Part shown: piece by piece, positions 58,903-60,130 of the stretch
Numbering within the stretch: the stretch's first letter is position 1
Layout of the letters: every line of letters starts with the position of its first letter
NCBI GenBank assembly: GCA_045636705.1
Contig: JAZTYA010000029.1
Coordinates: forward strand, 1 to 60,130
Direction: 5' to 3'
Source of the DNA: SFWF01 sp045636705
GTDB lineage: Bacteria > Bacillota > Clostridia > Oscillospirales > Acutalibacteraceae
Length of the DNA: 60,130 bases
The notes under the pieces: generated by a model
Databases searched by the model: none
Seen by the model: the letters and a program-made list of their open reading frames with translations, nothing else
Told to the model about the DNA's origin: nothing
Made by a program: the position numbers and the translations under genes

Positions 58903-59742
58903 TTACTTTTTAAAGAAGGCAACCGCAACGGCGCCGGGTCCTGCATGTGTTCCGATAACACTGCCGACGATTTCGTATCGTATTTCTTTAAGATTGCCTT
59001 CCCAGATATGACGGCTGTCCTCAATATATTTTAAGAGAAGAGCGTCCGAAATTCCTGTGTAGCCCATAAGAACGGGTTTTGTAAAATCTACTCCGCCGGC
59101 CTTGTTTATTTCCTCAACAAGCAAATTGTTGCCCATTTTAGAGCCTCTTGCCTTGCCGAGAATATTGATTTCGCCCTGGTCGATAGATACAACGGGTTTA
59201 ATGTTAAGCATTCCGCCGACAACGGCAACAGTTTTAGAAATTCTGCCACCCTTTTTTAAGTATTCAAGGGTGTCAATCAGTGCCACAACCAAAACGTTTT
59301 CTTTTTCTTTCTCTAATGTTTCGGCAATTTCCTTGGCAGACTTGCCCTCATCTAACAACTTTAGTGCACGCTCTATTAAAATGCCTGTGCCGATAGCGGC
59401 GCTCATACTGTCAACAATATAGATGTTGTCAAACTCTTCTGCCGCAATCAAAGCACTTTGATAGGTGCCGGAAAGTTTTGAAGAAAGGGTAATCACAACC
59501 GCCTCTTCGCCTGCATCTTTAGCCTTTTGGAATTCTTTTATAAAAGCATCGGGTGTGGCTTGGCTTGTGGTTGGAATGGTATCTGTTTCAATAAGTTTTT
59601 CGTAAAATTTAAGTTTATCTATAGAAATGCCGTCAATAAACTCCTCTTCTCCAAAACGGACGGTCAAGGGGACGGTGTTAACACGGCTTTTAAGTTCGGG
59701 GGTTAAATCTGCGGTTGAGTCTATAATTATTCTGGTTTTCAT
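58903..59742 (-). CDS. DegV-family fatty-acid-binding protein
   Basis: DegV/FakB proteins bind a fatty acid and present it to the kinase FakA. The 279-residue product has IIIDSTADLTPEL, the loop TIPTTSQATPD, the SGTYQSA phosphate-region motif and GGMLNIKPVVSI. Whether it acts with FakA cannot be told; no fakA is in the window. It starts 3 bases after the MarR gene and is followed by an acyltransferase, suggesting a lipid theme. Confidence 0.92.
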   Translation of the reverse strand: MKTRIIIDSTADLTPELKSRVNTVPLTVRFGEEEFIDGISIDKLKFYEKLIETDTIPTTSQATPDAFIKEFQKAKDAGEEAVVITLSSKLSGTYQSALIAAEEFDNIYIVDSMSAAIGTGILIERALKLLDEGKSAKEIAETLEKEKENVLVVALIDTLEYLKKGGRISKTVAVVGGMLNIKPVVSIDQGEINILGKARGSKMGNNLLVEEINKAGGVDFTKPVLMGYTGISDALLLKYIEDSRHIWEGNLKEIRYEIVGSVIGTHAGPGAVAVAFFKK

Positions 59743-59745
59743 AAT

Positions 59746-60130
59746 TTACTCCTTTGAAAGACGGTCCAAACTCTCGCTGATAGTGGCAAGGCTTTTGTAA
59801 AAGCGTAGCCTTTCTTCCTCTGAAAGAGCGGTACTTACGGCGTTTAGAACACCGTTTATTTTTTCGGCTATTTTTTCTGCAACATTTTTTCCTTTATCGG
59901 TTAGATATAGTGGGCTTTTATACCTTTTGACACATTTTGAATTGCAGGTTAAAAAGCCGTTTTTTTCAAGAAAATCAAGCGCTCGCGAAATGGTCGCTTT
60001 ATCCTCTTCGCAACGCTCACAAAGGTCTGTTGCTGTTGCTCCCTTGTTTATATAAAGATAATACAGGCAGGAAACGTGAGCACTTCGAAGATTGTATTCA
60101 GCCATTTCCTGATTTTTAATCTTTCGAATG
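59746..60130 (-). CDS. MarR-family transcriptional regulator (cut by window end)
   Basis: The minus-strand frame stays open to the last base, and the residues before MAEYNLRSAHVSCLYYLY (IRKIKNQE) fit a MarR N-terminal helix, so the gene continues outside. The winged helix is ATDLCERCEEDKATISRALDFLEKNG with wing YKSPLYLTDKG. As the first gene of the DegV-acyltransferase-DUF6320-HAD-GtrA operon it is likely to control it, possibly in response to a fatty-acid or lipid ligand. That ligand is inference. Confidence 0.88.
   Translation of the reverse strand, partial: IRKIKNQEMAEYNLRSAHVSCLYYLYINKGATATDLCERCEEDKATISRALDFLEKNGFLTCNSKCVKRYKSPLYLTDKGKNVAEKIAEKINGVLNAVSTALSEEERLRFYKSLATISESLDRLSKE

Noticed and set aside
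1..60130. CRISPR arrays, tRNA and rRNA genes, prophage
   Set aside because: I looked for regularly spaced repeats, cloverleaf patterns with TTCGANTC arms, and phage structural genes and found none.

Overview
The window reads as chromosomal DNA of a low-to-moderate GC, monoderm, probably spore-forming member of the Clostridia (Bacillota), most likely an uncultured gut Oscillospirales/Eubacteriales lineage. The basis is gene order and family choice: the spc/alpha ribosomal block carrying adk, map, a KOW protein and infA; zinc-type S14, L36 and S4; a T-box leader; an LCP protein; a short-form CysE; and two promoters that look like sporulation sigma sites. No rRNA, tRNA, CRISPR array, prophage or intact transposon was seen.

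Layout. (1) 1-11271, plus strand: end of the S10 operon, then the spc and alpha operons (rplP' to rplQ) with secY, adk, map, infA and rpoA, closed by a strong terminator. (2) 11272-11637: a gene-free stretch holding a 276-bp palindromic element with competing stems. (3) 11638-16490: a membrane protein with trmL, then the lower-glycolysis operon pgk-tpiA-gpmI. (4) 16527-25546: lipoprotein-response regulator-histidine kinase, DUF1385-prmC, and recA-recX-rimO-pgsA. (5) 25550-29427: a cysteine-specific T-box leader in front of cysE-cysS, followed by two methyltransferase genes (TrmN6-like and rsmI). (6) 29429-32930: an LCP cell-wall protein, then an AT-rich foreign-looking patch with a Fic gene between repeat remnants. 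(7) 32929-37652, minus strand: nif3-like, glnS, gltX, nrdR. (8) 37624-39329: ppiB, then three uncharacterised small genes behind a sigma-G-like promoter. (9) 39628-42268, minus: rpmH-rnpA-yidD-yidC-jag, without dnaA beside it. (10) 42411-49399: a radical SAM gene, a two-gene 2-oxoacid:ferredoxin oxidoreductase, a MATE exporter and a large ferritin-like protein. (11) 49435-52419, minus: SRP RNA, dnaX, ybaB, recR, DUF896. (12) 52531-60130: a NUDIX hydrolase and a group of zinc-ribbon and other membrane proteins on the plus strand, facing a six-gene minus-strand operon (MarR, DegV, acyltransferase, DUF6320, HAD, GtrA) that runs off the end of the window.

The window is mostly housekeeping: translation, secretion (SecY, YidC, SRP RNA), DNA repair and replication (RecA/X/R, DnaX), glycolysis, and cysteine and tRNA charging. 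The parts least explained by known biology are the 11285-11560 palindromic element, the 38389-39329 three-gene cluster, the two-lobed ferritin-like protein at 48122-49399 whose candidate promoter lies in a terminator-like hairpin, the pseudoknot-like leader of rpoA, and the MarR/DegV/acyltransferase operon.
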